NCBI RefSeq assembly: GCF_014201515.1
Contig: NZ_JACHEQ010000001.1
Span: forward strand, 1-64,000
Source: Anoxybacillus mongoliensis
GTDB lineage: Bacteria; Bacillota; Bacilli; Bacillales; Anoxybacillaceae
Reading direction: 5' to 3'
DNA: 64,000 nt
In this document: positions 26,547 to 34,984 of the stretch, one piece after another
Layout: every line of letters starts with the position of its first letter
How positions within the stretch are numbered: the first letter of the stretch is position 1
Made by a program: the position numbers and the translations under genes
The notes under the pieces: model-generated
What the model saw: only the letters and a program-made list of their open reading frames with translations
What the model was told of the DNA's origin: nothing
Database searches by the model: none

Positions 26547-27579
26547 CTTCTCGCCCTCTTTCTAACCATTCGAGCGCCATATCGCGCGCATACGGATCGT
26601 CTGACGTTTGGGCGATTTGCTCGAGCATCGCCAATCCATTTGGCATGCGCAACAACGCTTCTGCCGCTTGCGACCGCACGGAAAATACCCGATCTTTCAT
26701 TAACTGTTTAATGGTGTCGAGCAGCGTATGTTGACGCATGCGCGCACATAAACGAAGCGCCATAAGCCGCTCTTGCCAAACTTGTGAATGTAAATGAATG
26801 CGAAGTTGATCATCTTCAAGCGGAAACGCCATTTCAGCTAACGCTTTCAGTGCTCGAATGCGATACTCGCTTTGCTCGTGTTGAAGTAATGTACGCAAAA
26901 ATGAAATGTGGGCAAATTTTTGCATAATGCCAATCATATCAATTAATGCATATTGCATTTTTTCGTTCCAATCGAAAAAATAGTCAACCATTTTCGTAAA
27001 CGTATGATCGTCCATGCGCGACAAAATGAGGCGATAGTCGAATTGCGTAAACGATTCGTCTACATGTTTCATATATTCATACACGTGAGGATGGCGAAAA
27101 AGCGCAAACATTTTTAACAGTTGGCGCTTTTCCATCGTCGTCACATCTTTCTGTTCATACATCTTTTCTAACTCATGCAAAAGAGAACGAGTGCCAAAAT
27201 CTTCAATGTAAAAAAGAGCGTTCATTCTTCTACCGAGCCGACGATGATGCAATTGCATACGTAAATAATCAACAAAATATGTTTCAGCTAACTTTGTCGT
27301 ACGTTCTTTTATATCCCCATTTACGAGCACACGTATGAAATGATCTAATAGTTCCATCATCGCTACATATTGTGCGGACGATGATGGAGGGATAATTTGT
27401 TCGTCACCGTAAGCTAAATAACGAAATAACATCGGCTCGTACAGTTGTTTGTATGTTTCCACTTCTTTTTTCCATTTATAATCTTTTCTTTTTCTTACAA
27501 TTAAATAAAGAAAAATCGTAAGCAATATCGTCAGTAAAGTGACCACAATCCAAGCAAACAAAACAAGTGAATCGGACAC
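26539..27579 (-). CDS. Membrane-anchored HEAT-repeat protein
   Basis: 346 residues. One N-terminal membrane segment (about 7-30) and a basic stop-transfer stretch, then a cytoplasmic helical region. The C-terminal third shows HEAT-type repeats (RIRALKALAEMAF, RLMALRLCARM, SVRSQAAEALLRM, PYARDMALEWL). HEAT repeats bind proteins, so it may tether the synthase to the signalling proteins of the operon. It lies two bases after the GGDEF gene and overlaps the glycosyltransferase. Confidence 0.82.
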   Translation of the reverse strand: MSDSLVLFAWIVVTLLTILLTIFLYLIVRKRKDYKWKKEVETYKQLYEPMLFRYLAYGDEQIIPPSSSAQYVAMMELLDHFIRVLVNGDIKERTTKLAETYFVDYLRMQLHHRRLGRRMNALFYIEDFGTRSLLHELEKMYEQKDVTTMEKRQLLKMFALFRHPHVYEYMKHVDESFTQFDYRLILSRMDDHTFTKMVDYFFDWNEKMQYALIDMIGIMQKFAHISFLRTLLQHEQSEYRIRALKALAEMAFPLEDDQLRIHLHSQVWQERLMALRLCARMRQHTLLDTIKQLMKDRVFSVRSQAAEALLRMPNGLAMLEQIAQTSDDPYARDMALEWLERGREDD

Positions 27580-27581
27580 AA

Positions 27582-29192
27582 CTAATTCATCCTTTTTAAC
27601 ATATGTCGTATTCTTGCTTCAAGCTCAAGCAGTTTAAACGGTTTGGTCATATAGTCGTCTGCCCCAAGCTCGAGGGCGCGGGCAATATCGTTTTCGCTTT
27701 TTCGTGCCGTTAACATAATGACTTTATATCGTGATGAATCTTGTTGATTTCTTAGTTGCTGCAACACTTCAAGTCCATCCATTTTCGGCATGACGCCGTC
27801 TAAAATGACGAGGCACAATTCTTTCCCACGATGCCACTCTGACGTGATAAACTGTTCACCGTCTTTAAACGCCCGCAAATCAAGCGCCACTTTTTCTTTC
27901 GCAAACATTTTTTGAACGACGTCGGTCACAATGGCGCGCACAATCGCATCATCGTCAACAATCGCTACTTTCACTACGCGACGATACGATGTTTCTTGTT
28001 TTTTGGCAAGCACGACACAGTTTCTTCCTGTATTTTTCGCTTTATACAATGCAGAGTCTGCGAGCTCAATCCAATGACCGATCGGGTTATTTGGATCGGT
28101 CACTTCGACAATACCTGTTGAAAACGTGCACGAAAACGTTGTTTCTCCAGATTGAAACGGAATGCGTTCAAATTGCTCACGCAGGCGGTCAAACACGAGA
28201 AACGCTTCACTCGCTTCGGTCGCCGGCAATAAAACGACAAATTCTTCACCGCCAAAACGAATAACGATATCGCGTGCACGAACGTTCGTTTTTAAAAATT
28301 GGGCGAATTGCTTTAAGACGACATCACCAATTAAATGTCCGTATTGGTCGTTTACTCGTTTAAAATGGTCAATATCGAGCACCGCTAAGCAAAACGGTTC
28401 ATGCGTACGATGCCAATCGCTTTTCAATTGTTCATACGCTTGTTTTAAATATTTTCGGTTATACACATGCGTCAACTCATCTAACAAAAGCAACTCATCA
28501 ATTAATTGTTTTCGCTCGAGTTGCCTGCGAATGCGCACGATAAACTCATCGATCGCAAACGGCTTCGGAATAAAGTCATCCGCGCCCATTTCATAGCTTT
28601 TCATACGCGTCTCTTTTCGGTCATCGATGCTAACCATAACCATCGGAACGAATTGTTGTTTTAATTTTTCTTTTAAAAACGTTAATACTTCAAATCCTGT
28701 TTTCGTTTGCATATGAATATCGATGACGACGCAATCTGGACGGACGTCGTAAAACGACGCGACTGCTTTTACCGGATCGGCAATCGCTACAACGTACCAT
28801 CCGTTTTGCTCCAGATGTTCTTTCACATACATTAAAAACGACGGATCATCATCAATAAGCAAAACGGTCGGTTCATCGCCTTGTTTCGCCCCTTGTTCAC
28901 CTTGTGACACGTCTCCAATTTGTTGTTCGTAACAAAGTTGAAAAAGCGGGGCGAGCCGCTCTTTCACTTCTGTTGTTTTCCATTTTTTCTCTTCATTTTC
29001 TCCCCACTGTTCCATTAACTTGCGCGCATAGTTTCCGATGTCGTTCATGCCGATCATCGCAGCTGTGCCCGCAATGGAGTGAAGAAGGCGATAGACGTCT
29101 TGATGAGCGATTTCATCAACCGCTTCCCATTCTTCTAGCCGTTTGCGAATATTTTTTAAAAAATGCTGGCGATATTTTTCATAACGATCCAT
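27582..29192 (-). CDS. Hpt-REC-GGDEF-REC response regulator, predicted diguanylate cyclase
   Basis: 536 residues. Hpt domain (about 1-95) with the phosphotransfer histidine H38 in LLHSIAGTAAMIG; first receiver (about 109-225) with VVIDIHM; GGDEF domain (about 235-400) with an intact active site IRFGGEEFVVLL; second receiver (about 412-530) with VILDGVMPKMDGLEV. Carrying its own Hpt and two receivers, it can take part in a phosphorelay, probably with the hybrid kinase and small regulator of the same operon, to set cyclic-di-GMP synthesis. It lies 16 bases after cheV. Confidence 0.92.
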   Translation of the reverse strand: MDRYEKYRQHFLKNIRKRLEEWEAVDEIAHQDVYRLLHSIAGTAAMIGMNDIGNYARKLMEQWGENEEKKWKTTEVKERLAPLFQLCYEQQIGDVSQGEQGAKQGDEPTVLLIDDDPSFLMYVKEHLEQNGWYVVAIADPVKAVASFYDVRPDCVVIDIHMQTKTGFEVLTFLKEKLKQQFVPMVMVSIDDRKETRMKSYEMGADDFIPKPFAIDEFIVRIRRQLERKQLIDELLLLDELTHVYNRKYLKQAYEQLKSDWHRTHEPFCLAVLDIDHFKRVNDQYGHLIGDVVLKQFAQFLKTNVRARDIVIRFGGEEFVVLLPATEASEAFLVFDRLREQFERIPFQSGETTFSCTFSTGIVEVTDPNNPIGHWIELADSALYKAKNTGRNCVVLAKKQETSYRRVVKVAIVDDDAIVRAIVTDVVQKMFAKEKVALDLRAFKDGEQFITSEWHRGKELCLVILDGVMPKMDGLEVLQQLRNQQDSSRYKVIMLTARKSENDIARALELGADDYMTKPFKLLELEARIRHMLKRMN

Positions 29193-29208
29193 AGCGATCC
29201 CCTACTAC

Positions 29209-30114
29209 TTATAAAATGTATTGATCAATCATTTGGACAAGCTCGGCAATTTCAGGCTTACTCACTTGCGCTGTCGCTCCGACGCGCTCCCCTTTATGAC
29301 GAAGATCGTCTGTAATTAAAGAGGAGAAAATGATGACAGGTAAATGTTTTAATTTTTCATCTTCACGAATGCGTTTCGTCAAATGATGGCCATCCATTTG
29401 TGGCATTTCAATATCAGTAATGACTAACTGCACTTCGCTTTCAACGGGTTTTCCTTTTTGAACGATCGCTTGTAAATAGTTGAACGCATCTTCGCCGTTT
29501 TCAAAAAACTCGACGTATACATATCCTGCTTCAGCGAGCGTATCGTGAAGCAGTTTACGTAATAGCGGTGAATCTTCGGCAACGATCAATTTTTTATTTG
29601 ACCGCTCACGCTTACCTAGCTTTTTCACACGTTCAACGTTAATGCCTGATTGTGGGTTAATGTCTACAACGATTTTTTCAAAGTCGAGAAGTAAAATCAT
29701 ATTCCCATTTAACTTAACAACACCGATAATTTGACTTTCTAATCCTTGATACATTTGCGACGGTTTTTCAATTTGTTTCCATGATATGCGATGAATTTGC
29801 GTGACGTTATGGACGTGAAACACAACTTTTTGTTGATTGAACTGTGCGACAATGTATTTATCTTGCGCTGGATTGTTCGATGGCCCAAAGCCAAGCGCCT
29901 TTGCTAAGTCGATGAGCGGAAGCACTTCGCCGCGCAATTCAATAATCCCTTCAATGTACGGATGAGCGTGTGGCACTTTCGTCGGTGCAATCGGTTGAAT
30001 AATTTCTTTCACTTTAATGACGTTAATGGCAAATCGGTTGTCCCCAATTAAAAATTCGACAATTTCTAGTTCATTCGTCCCACTTTCTAATAAAATTCCG
30101 TTTTTATTTTCCAT
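29209..30114 (-). CDS. cheV: Chemotaxis coupling protein CheV
   Basis: 301 residues: CheW-like domain (about 15-155) and receiver (about 173-298) with phospho-acceptor in VITDIEMPQMDG. CheV couples chemoreceptors to the CheA kinase and adapts through receiver phosphorylation. Close to B. subtilis CheV. GGAGG lies before the ATG. In B. subtilis cheV is near patA and ykyB; here it heads a polysaccharide operon, with only 16 bases to the GGDEF gene, so it may have been captured into this unit. Confidence 0.9.
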   Translation of the reverse strand: MENKNGILLESGTNELEIVEFLIGDNRFAINVIKVKEIIQPIAPTKVPHAHPYIEGIIELRGEVLPLIDLAKALGFGPSNNPAQDKYIVAQFNQQKVVFHVHNVTQIHRISWKQIEKPSQMYQGLESQIIGVVKLNGNMILLLDFEKIVVDINPQSGINVERVKKLGKRERSNKKLIVAEDSPLLRKLLHDTLAEAGYVYVEFFENGEDAFNYLQAIVQKGKPVESEVQLVITDIEMPQMDGHHLTKRIREDEKLKHLPVIIFSSLITDDLRHKGERVGATAQVSKPEIAELVQMIDQYIL

Positions 30115-30184
30115 AAAGCAGCCTCCATTACGACATCATTTACCGTTATTTTATCATACTTCCTTCATATGACGAAAAAAAATT

Positions 30185-30823
30185 TTAATATAAAAACTCG
30201 CTCACTTTTCGATTGGCGACGTTTGTGTCGATTGCGCAACGGTCCGCATCGCGTCCGTACTGCCATATCCATACATTCGCGCGGCAGTTTGGTACGTTCG
30301 GGCGAAACGTTGGCGCTTTTGTTGCTGGTGTCGTTCCAGGACGCGGATAAGAGCTCCATATGATCGTTTGTTGCGACACACGCTCGTCGTTTTTTACTGC
30401 CTCACAATATGCTTCACCGAATGCACCTTTCGTTGGATTCGCATAAATGCCTGGACGATATCCGCTCGGATAAAACGTATCGACCCAGGCGCGAATCCAT
30501 GCGGCATCGACTTGAAATTCATCTTCAATGTTCGCGAAAATGACTTTATTTTTCGGAATGCCAAGTCTGCGTGCATGAAAAATCGCATTTCGTGCAGCTG
30601 TTCTTCCTTTTTCGTATTGTGTCGCTTCACGAAACGCATTGTAAATCGGTGCAATTTGTATCCCGTTTCTACGAAGGAAAGCCATTTCTTCTTTCGTCAA
30701 CCCGTCCGATACGTTCGGCACTGTCGTTACATATCTTCCCCAAAATTTCGGAAAACCATATTCCTGTCTCACACATGCAAGCAACGCTTCCGTCACTTTC
30801 GCAGCTGAATCAACGCCCCACAT
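30185..30823 (-). CDS. DUF1906 glycoside-hydrolase-like protein
   Basis: 212 residues, opening with WGVDSA, then YGFPKFWGRYV and GIQIAPIYN, a lysozyme-like TIM-barrel pattern (Rv2525c-like domain), with IEDEFQVD and GIYANPT later. No signal peptide at the chosen start (30823, GGGGGAA six bases upstream); a longer frame to 30874 lacks a ribosome site. Proteins of this family occur in spores and cell walls of Bacillaceae, but no enzyme activity is established to my knowledge. Probably monocistronic. Confidence 0.78.
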   Translation of the reverse strand: MWGVDSAAKVTEALLACVRQEYGFPKFWGRYVTTVPNVSDGLTKEEMAFLRRNGIQIAPIYNAFREATQYEKGRTAARNAIFHARRLGIPKNKVIFANIEDEFQVDAAWIRAWVDTFYPSGYRPGIYANPTKGAFGEAYCEAVKNDERVSQQTIIWSSYPRPGTTPATKAPTFRPNVPNCRANVWIWQYGRDADRCAIDTNVANRKVSEFLY

Positions 30824-30909
30824 GTACCATTCCCCCTTTTTATGTGTCTTTCCATATATATGCGAATGATACATGTCTAAACAAAACTTTCAGCTTATGA
30901 AAATAATAC

Positions 30910-30937
30910 TTTATTCCTAGGTAAATTTCACTATAAT
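30910..30937 (+). promoter_or_regulatory. Candidate promoter of the TetR gene
   Basis: TATAAT at 30932-30937 is perfect; TTTATT at 30910-30915 with a 16-base spacer is a fair -35. Confidence 0.45.
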
Positions 30938-30968
30938 AAGAGTAGATGATCATCACGGAGGATGTATG

Positions 30969-31550
30969 ATGAAACGAGAGAGACAAAAAAAGCAAACGAG
31001 ACTATTGCTGCAGCAAACGGCACTTCAATTATTTCAAACACAAGGGTACGATGAAACGACTGTTTTGCAAATTACGAACGAAGCAGGCGTAGCAAAAGGG
31101 ACATTTTTTAATTATTTCCGTACGAAAGAAGAAGTGCTACAAAGTGTGTTTTTTTCGCATATGGAACGGGTCTATGAAAAAATGAAAAAAAGTGAACATG
31201 AGCATTGGCGCGCTCAAATCATACGGCTGTTTCATGAACTGACCGCGATGCACGAGCAATTAGGAAAAGAAGTAACAAAATCGATGGTACATATTTATAC
31301 GACGAAACAAAAGCAATCGCTTCCGCTCACTTTATTTATTGATATGTTAACGCATTTGTTTGAAGAAGGAAAACGATGCGGAGACATTCGAACGAGGCGA
31401 CCTTCTACGGCGCTTGCTTTAATAGCTATTCAATTATATTTCGGGGCGTTAAAATTATGGATGTTTTCGCACTTACCTGAATCGCTGTCGACTTTTACGA
31501 TCGGTACAATCACGATGTTTGTCGACTATATGCAAAAAGAAGGGGACTAA
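30969..31550 (+). CDS. TetR family transcriptional regulator
   Basis: 193 residues. N-terminal helix-turn-helix (about 12-55) with TVLQITNEAGVAKGTFFNYFRTKEE's typical layout; the C-terminal ligand domain is generic. GGAGG lies seven bases before the second of two adjacent ATGs, which I prefer. It stands alone between a divergent DUF1906 gene and a convergent kinase, so the target is unclear; it may regulate itself. Confidence 0.88.
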   Translation: MKRERQKKQTRLLLQQTALQLFQTQGYDETTVLQITNEAGVAKGTFFNYFRTKEEVLQSVFFSHMERVYEKMKKSEHEHWRAQIIRLFHELTAMHEQLGKEVTKSMVHIYTTKQKQSLPLTLFIDMLTHLFEEGKRCGDIRTRRPSTALALIAIQLYFGALKLWMFSHLPESLSTFTIGTITMFVDYMQKEGD

Positions 31551-32803
31551 TCCCCTTCATACAATGGCAACGTGATGGTGACAGTCGTTCCGACGTTCAG
31601 TCGACTTTCGTATGCAATCGTTCCTCCCATTTGGCGAATAAGTCGGGCGGTAATCATACTGCCAAGCCCTGTCCCCTTCGATTTTGTCGTATAGTACGGT
31701 AAACCGATGTTTTTTAACTGCTCTTTTGTCATTCCTTTTCCTGTATCATGAATCGTAATGATCACTTGCTTTTCTTTTTCATCGACCGTTTTATGAATCG
31801 TTACAAGCCCGCCGTATTCGATCGCTTCCATTCCGTTTTTTATGACGTTTAATAGCGCTTGTTTTAAATAATGTTCATCCCCGTATACGTCGCTTTCTCC
31901 TTCTGTATATAGCTGCAACGACACGTTTGTCATCGTACCGAGCGGACTTAACAAATGAACGGATGTATGTAAAACGTCATCGATGTTCACTTTTTGTCGT
32001 TGGAATGACGTTGGTTTGGCTAATGTTAAATATTCCGTAATAATTTGATTCGTTCGATCTAATTCTTCTAAAATGATCGGGGCAAATTTTTTCACGTTTT
32101 CATCGACTGTGTCTTGACTTAAAAATTGGACAAACCCGCGCACCGTTGTGAGCGGATTGCGAATTTCATGGGCGAAAGATGCCGCCATTTCACTGACCGT
32201 TGCGAGTTTATCGATGTAAATCATATCGTCAAACTGTTCGTTAAATCGAATAAGCCGTTCAATCACGTAAATAAGCGCGACAAACATGGCGATAAAAAAC
32301 GAAAAATATACAACATAAAACCGCCAAGAGAGCGGTGGAACAGCATATACGATCGTTGCAACATACAAAATAAGATAAATAAAAACGATCATCAGCCCAT
32401 ATAATATTTTTCTTTTTACGTTAAAAAAAGACGAACGAAACAATATGCCGACGATATATGAAAAGACAGATACGGTGATGCCAGCGGAAGCAAATGGACC
32501 GCCGATGATGAAACGACCGATCACGACCGTGAGCGTACATACTAACCCAGCTGTTTTTCCAATGTATAATGTTGTCACTAAAATGACGAGCATGCGAAAG
32601 TCGAAGTTTGTTTTGGCAAGCGGCTGAATCGGATACATCATACATAATATAGCGGTGAATGAGGAAACAACACCGTATATCATCTTTTGTTTCCATGTGA
32701 GCATCATTTTTCTTCGAAACGGAAAAAATAAGTTCGCATTAAAAACGAGTGAAAATAAAATGGTGATGTTGACAACGAGTGGTTTAATAATCGCAACAAA
32801 CAT
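31547..32803 (-). CDS. Sensor histidine kinase with 5TM receptor domain, sporulation-kinase-like
   Basis: 418 residues. The N-terminal 190 residues are membrane segments matching the 5TMR LytS/YhcK type (DFRMLVILVTTLYIGKTAG, FIIGGPFASAGI). Then HisKA with AHEIRNPLTTVRGF and HATPase with GNGMEAIEYGG-like N box and GTGLGSMITARL. The cytoplasmic kinase half resembles KinB/KinD-type sporulation kinases that feed Spo0F. Start 32803 has GGAGG; the frame runs open to 32929 without a ribosome site. No response regulator is adjacent, typical of orphan sporulation kinases. Confidence 0.88.
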   Translation of the reverse strand: MFVAIIKPLVVNITILFSLVFNANLFFPFRRKMMLTWKQKMIYGVVSSFTAILCMMYPIQPLAKTNFDFRMLVILVTTLYIGKTAGLVCTLTVVIGRFIIGGPFASAGITVSVFSYIVGILFRSSFFNVKRKILYGLMIVFIYLILYVATIVYAVPPLSWRFYVVYFSFFIAMFVALIYVIERLIRFNEQFDDMIYIDKLATVSEMAASFAHEIRNPLTTVRGFVQFLSQDTVDENVKKFAPIILEELDRTNQIITEYLTLAKPTSFQRQKVNIDDVLHTSVHLLSPLGTMTNVSLQLYTEGESDVYGDEHYLKQALLNVIKNGMEAIEYGGLVTIHKTVDEKEKQVIITIHDTGKGMTKEQLKNIGLPYYTTKSKGTGLGSMITARLIRQMGGTIAYESRLNVGTTVTITLPLYEGD

Positions 32804-32980
32804 GTAATGCCTCCATGACGGTTGTTCCACATGTATTGTAACACAAGAAGCGTGACGACTACATCCGTTTTTATTTTTCAGAAAAAACAAAAACATTGAC
32901 ATCTTTATGAACACAATAGACGTGGACAAATATGAAGCGTTACAATGATTGTGAAAAAAAACACGAAAGGTAGTGTCAAA

Positions 32981-33130
32981 ATGAAAGGGTTAGCCATTCT
33001 TTTTGAAGAAGATCATACAGTAACGATTGTAGAAGATGTAGAAAAAGAACAGCTAGAAGAAGTGGCAGATGAACAAACAGAAGCTGTTCTTTGGCATGAT
33101 GAAGAAATCGACTGGGACTACGGTTATTAA
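32981..33130 (+). CDS. Small acidic protein, unknown function
   Basis: 49 residues if the second ATG is used (AAAGG ten bases upstream); 61 if the first (32945). Very acidic, with EDVEKEQLEEVADEQTE and a WHDEEIDWDYGY tail. I do not recognise a family. It is followed directly by the structured repeat at 33133-33310 and a terminator. Codon usage looks normal for the genome. Confidence 0.55.
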   Translation: MKGLAILFEEDHTVTIVEDVEKEQLEEVADEQTEAVLWHDEEIDWDYGY

Positions 33131-33132
33131 TA

Positions 33133-33310
33133 TAAGAAAAGCGAAAAGCGCCTGCCTATCGGCGAAGAGCGCACAAGTCCCACCGAGGAGAGCTCGAACC
33201 AAGCGGTCGCTTGGTTCTGCGTGGGTATATCACTGAAGTATCTCAATGTGTCGCCGTCGCAGTGTGGGACGGAGCGCATCACACCGATGGCGCTTGAAGC
33301 TAGACATGAA
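33133..33310 (+). repeat. Structured 3'-UTR repeat element, copy A
   Basis: Shares with 58662-58773 the opening ATAAGAAAAGCG, a GCGAAGA-CGCACAA block, CACCGAGGAG, GGAGCGCATCACACCGATGG and CTAGACAT. Outer arms AAGCGCC (33146-33152) and GGCGCTT (33289-33295) can pair. This copy has extra internal stems: AACCAAGCG/CGCTTGGTT near 33198-33217 and GTCCCAC (33177-33183) with GTGGGAC (33264-33270). It lies between a stop codon and a terminator, so it should be transcribed. The 337-base gap 33131-33467 holds this element, the terminator and the next promoter. Confidence 0.85.
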
Positions 33311-33335
33311 TCTGAAATTTTATACATCCTTATGT

Positions 33336-33370
33336 TTAAAAAGCTGGCGTTCGTCAGCTTTTATTTTTTT
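33336..33370 (+). terminator. Terminator after repeat copy A
   Basis: AAAGCTGGCG/CGTCAGCTTT hairpin with a T-rich tail. Confidence 0.75.
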
Positions 33371-33392
33371 GTTTTAATTTTTCAAAATTTTA

Positions 33393-33421
33393 TTTACAAT
33401 TTACAAAAAACTCTTTATAAT
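33393..33421 (+). promoter_or_regulatory. Sigma-A promoter of the IDEAL-domain gene
   Basis: TTTACA (33393-33398), 17 bases, TATAAT (33416-33421). Confidence 0.7.
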
Positions 33422-33467
33422 GTAGAAAAGGGGGAAGAGTATTCTTCTCGCTAAGGGGGAATGAAAC

Positions 33468-33707
33468 ATGTTTGAAAAGTACAATGACATGGCACTCGTA
33501 TCGCAACCACACGATCTCGCTAACGGTTATAAGGAAATCGCACAATTAGTAATCGAACAGGCGTTATTCCGGTTTGAAAGAGAGCGTCTCATGCGCGATA
33601 TTGACAAGGCGCTTGAAGAACGGAATGAACCGTTGTTTCTAACCCTCGCGCAACAATATAATGAGCTTCTCGCTCGCTATCGTCATTTGGAGGATGTACA
33701 CGCATGA
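33468..33707 (+). CDS. IDEAL-domain protein
   Basis: 79 residues. The C-terminal half matches the IDEAL domain (DIDKALEERNEPLFLTLAQQYNEL region), a short helical motif found in several small Bacillaceae proteins with roles in protein-protein contact and regulated stability. GGGGGAA stands 7 bases upstream of the ATG. Single gene with its own promoter and terminator. The partner is unknown. Confidence 0.75.
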   Translation: MFEKYNDMALVSQPHDLANGYKEIAQLVIEQALFRFERERLMRDIDKALEERNEPLFLTLAQQYNELLARYRHLEDVHA

Positions 33708-33735
33708 TCGACTGTGACATGACAGAACAGCACAT

Positions 33736-33785
33736 AAGGTGAACGTTTTCAGCAAAACACATTGCGAAACGTTCACCTTTTATTG
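33736..33785 (+). terminator. Terminator after the IDEAL-domain gene
   Basis: A 12-13-bp stem (AGGTGAACGTTT with AAACGTTCACCT) with 22-base loop and a T-rich tail. Confidence 0.7.
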
Positions 33786-33819
33786 TTTAATAGAAAAAAA
33801 CGAAGAAAGGTGAAAAAAG

Positions 33820-34971
33820 ATGACGCTTCCGATGAATGAACGTGTGCAACATATTCAACTCTCTGGCATTCGTCAGTTTTTTAATCTCGTTGCCCAAGAA
33901 AAAGATATGATTTCATTAACAATTGGACAACCGGATTTTCCGACACCCAATCATATTAAAGAAGCGACAAAACGGGCGCTCGATGAACAGTTCACTTCTT
34001 ATACGCATAACGCGGGATTGTTGTCGTTACGTGAAGCGGCTTGTCGCTTTGTTGAAACGAAATACGGTTTACGTTATACCGCTGATGAGGTCATCGTTAC
34101 CGTTGGGGCGAGCCAAGCGCTTGATATTGCCTTTCGTACGATTTTAACAGAAGGGTCCGAAGTCATTCTCCCCGCCCCTGTGTATCCGGGATATGAGCCG
34201 CTCATTCGGTTATGCGGGGCAACGCCTATATATGTCGATACGCGGCATACAGGCTTTAAACTATTAGCCGAGCAAATCGAACCACTTATTACTGAGCGAA
34301 CGCGGTGCATCGTGTTGCCGTATCCGTCTAATCCGACAGGAATGACGCTATCGCGCGATGAACTGCAACAAATTGCTACACTTGTAAAAGACAAACCGAT
34401 TTGGGTCATTTCTGATGAAATTTATAGCGAACTTGTGTTTACAGGGAAACATGAGTCGATTGCAACATGGCTTCCTGACCAAACGATCGTCATTAACGGC
34501 GTCAGTAAATCGCATGCGATGACTGGGTTTCGTATCGGGTTTTTATTTGCGCGAAAATGGATTATTGAGCATATGTTGAAAGTGCATCAATATAACGTCT
34601 CATGCGCGACATCCATTTCGCAAAAAGCTGCACTTGAAGCGCTCACGGCCGGAATAAACGATGCGCACGACATGAAAAAGCAATATGCTGAGCGAATGGT
34701 ATATGTGTACGATCGCCTTCGCGCCATGGGCTTTGACGTTCAAAAGCCGAACGGGGCGTTTTACATTTTTCCTTCCATTGCAACGTTTCATCATTCGTCA
34801 TTTGATTTTGCGTTACAGTTAGCGAAAGAAGCAAAAGTCGCTGTCGTGCCCGGAAGTGCGTTTTCGACATACGGCGAAGGATATATTCGCATCTCATACG
34901 CTTGTGCGATGGAGGAGCTAGAAAAAGGGCTCGACCGCATCGAATCGTACATAAGAAAAGGTGCTCGCTAA
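33820..34971 (+). CDS. patA: Aminotransferase PatA (N-acetyl-LL-diaminopimelate aminotransferase)
   Basis: Fold-type I PLP enzyme of 383 residues. The PLP lysine is in NGVSKSHAMTGFRIG (about 231); YPSNPTG and ISDEIYSELVF also match. Very close to B. subtilis PatA, which performs the transamination step of the acetylase lysine branch. With dapH and dapL (3384, 2198) it completes the acetylated part of that branch. GAAAGGTG precedes the ATG. Confidence 0.92.
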   Translation: MTLPMNERVQHIQLSGIRQFFNLVAQEKDMISLTIGQPDFPTPNHIKEATKRALDEQFTSYTHNAGLLSLREAACRFVETKYGLRYTADEVIVTVGASQALDIAFRTILTEGSEVILPAPVYPGYEPLIRLCGATPIYVDTRHTGFKLLAEQIEPLITERTRCIVLPYPSNPTGMTLSRDELQQIATLVKDKPIWVISDEIYSELVFTGKHESIATWLPDQTIVINGVSKSHAMTGFRIGFLFARKWIIEHMLKVHQYNVSCATSISQKAALEALTAGINDAHDMKKQYAERMVYVYDRLRAMGFDVQKPNGAFYIFPSIATFHHSSFDFALQLAKEAKVAVVPGSAFSTYGEGYIRISYACAMEELEKGLDRIESYIRKGAR

Positions 34972-34984
34972 AAGCACCTTTTTT
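34960..34984. terminator. Bidirectional terminator of patA and ykwC
   Basis: AAAAGGTGCT/AGCACCTTTT hairpin overlapping the patA stop and reaching the ykwC stop. Confidence 0.75.

Noticed and set aside
33133-33310. A tRNA gene or riboswitch at the structured repeat
   Set aside because: No cloverleaf or known aptamer core can be drawn, it lies downstream of a gene, and a related copy sits behind an unrelated gene.
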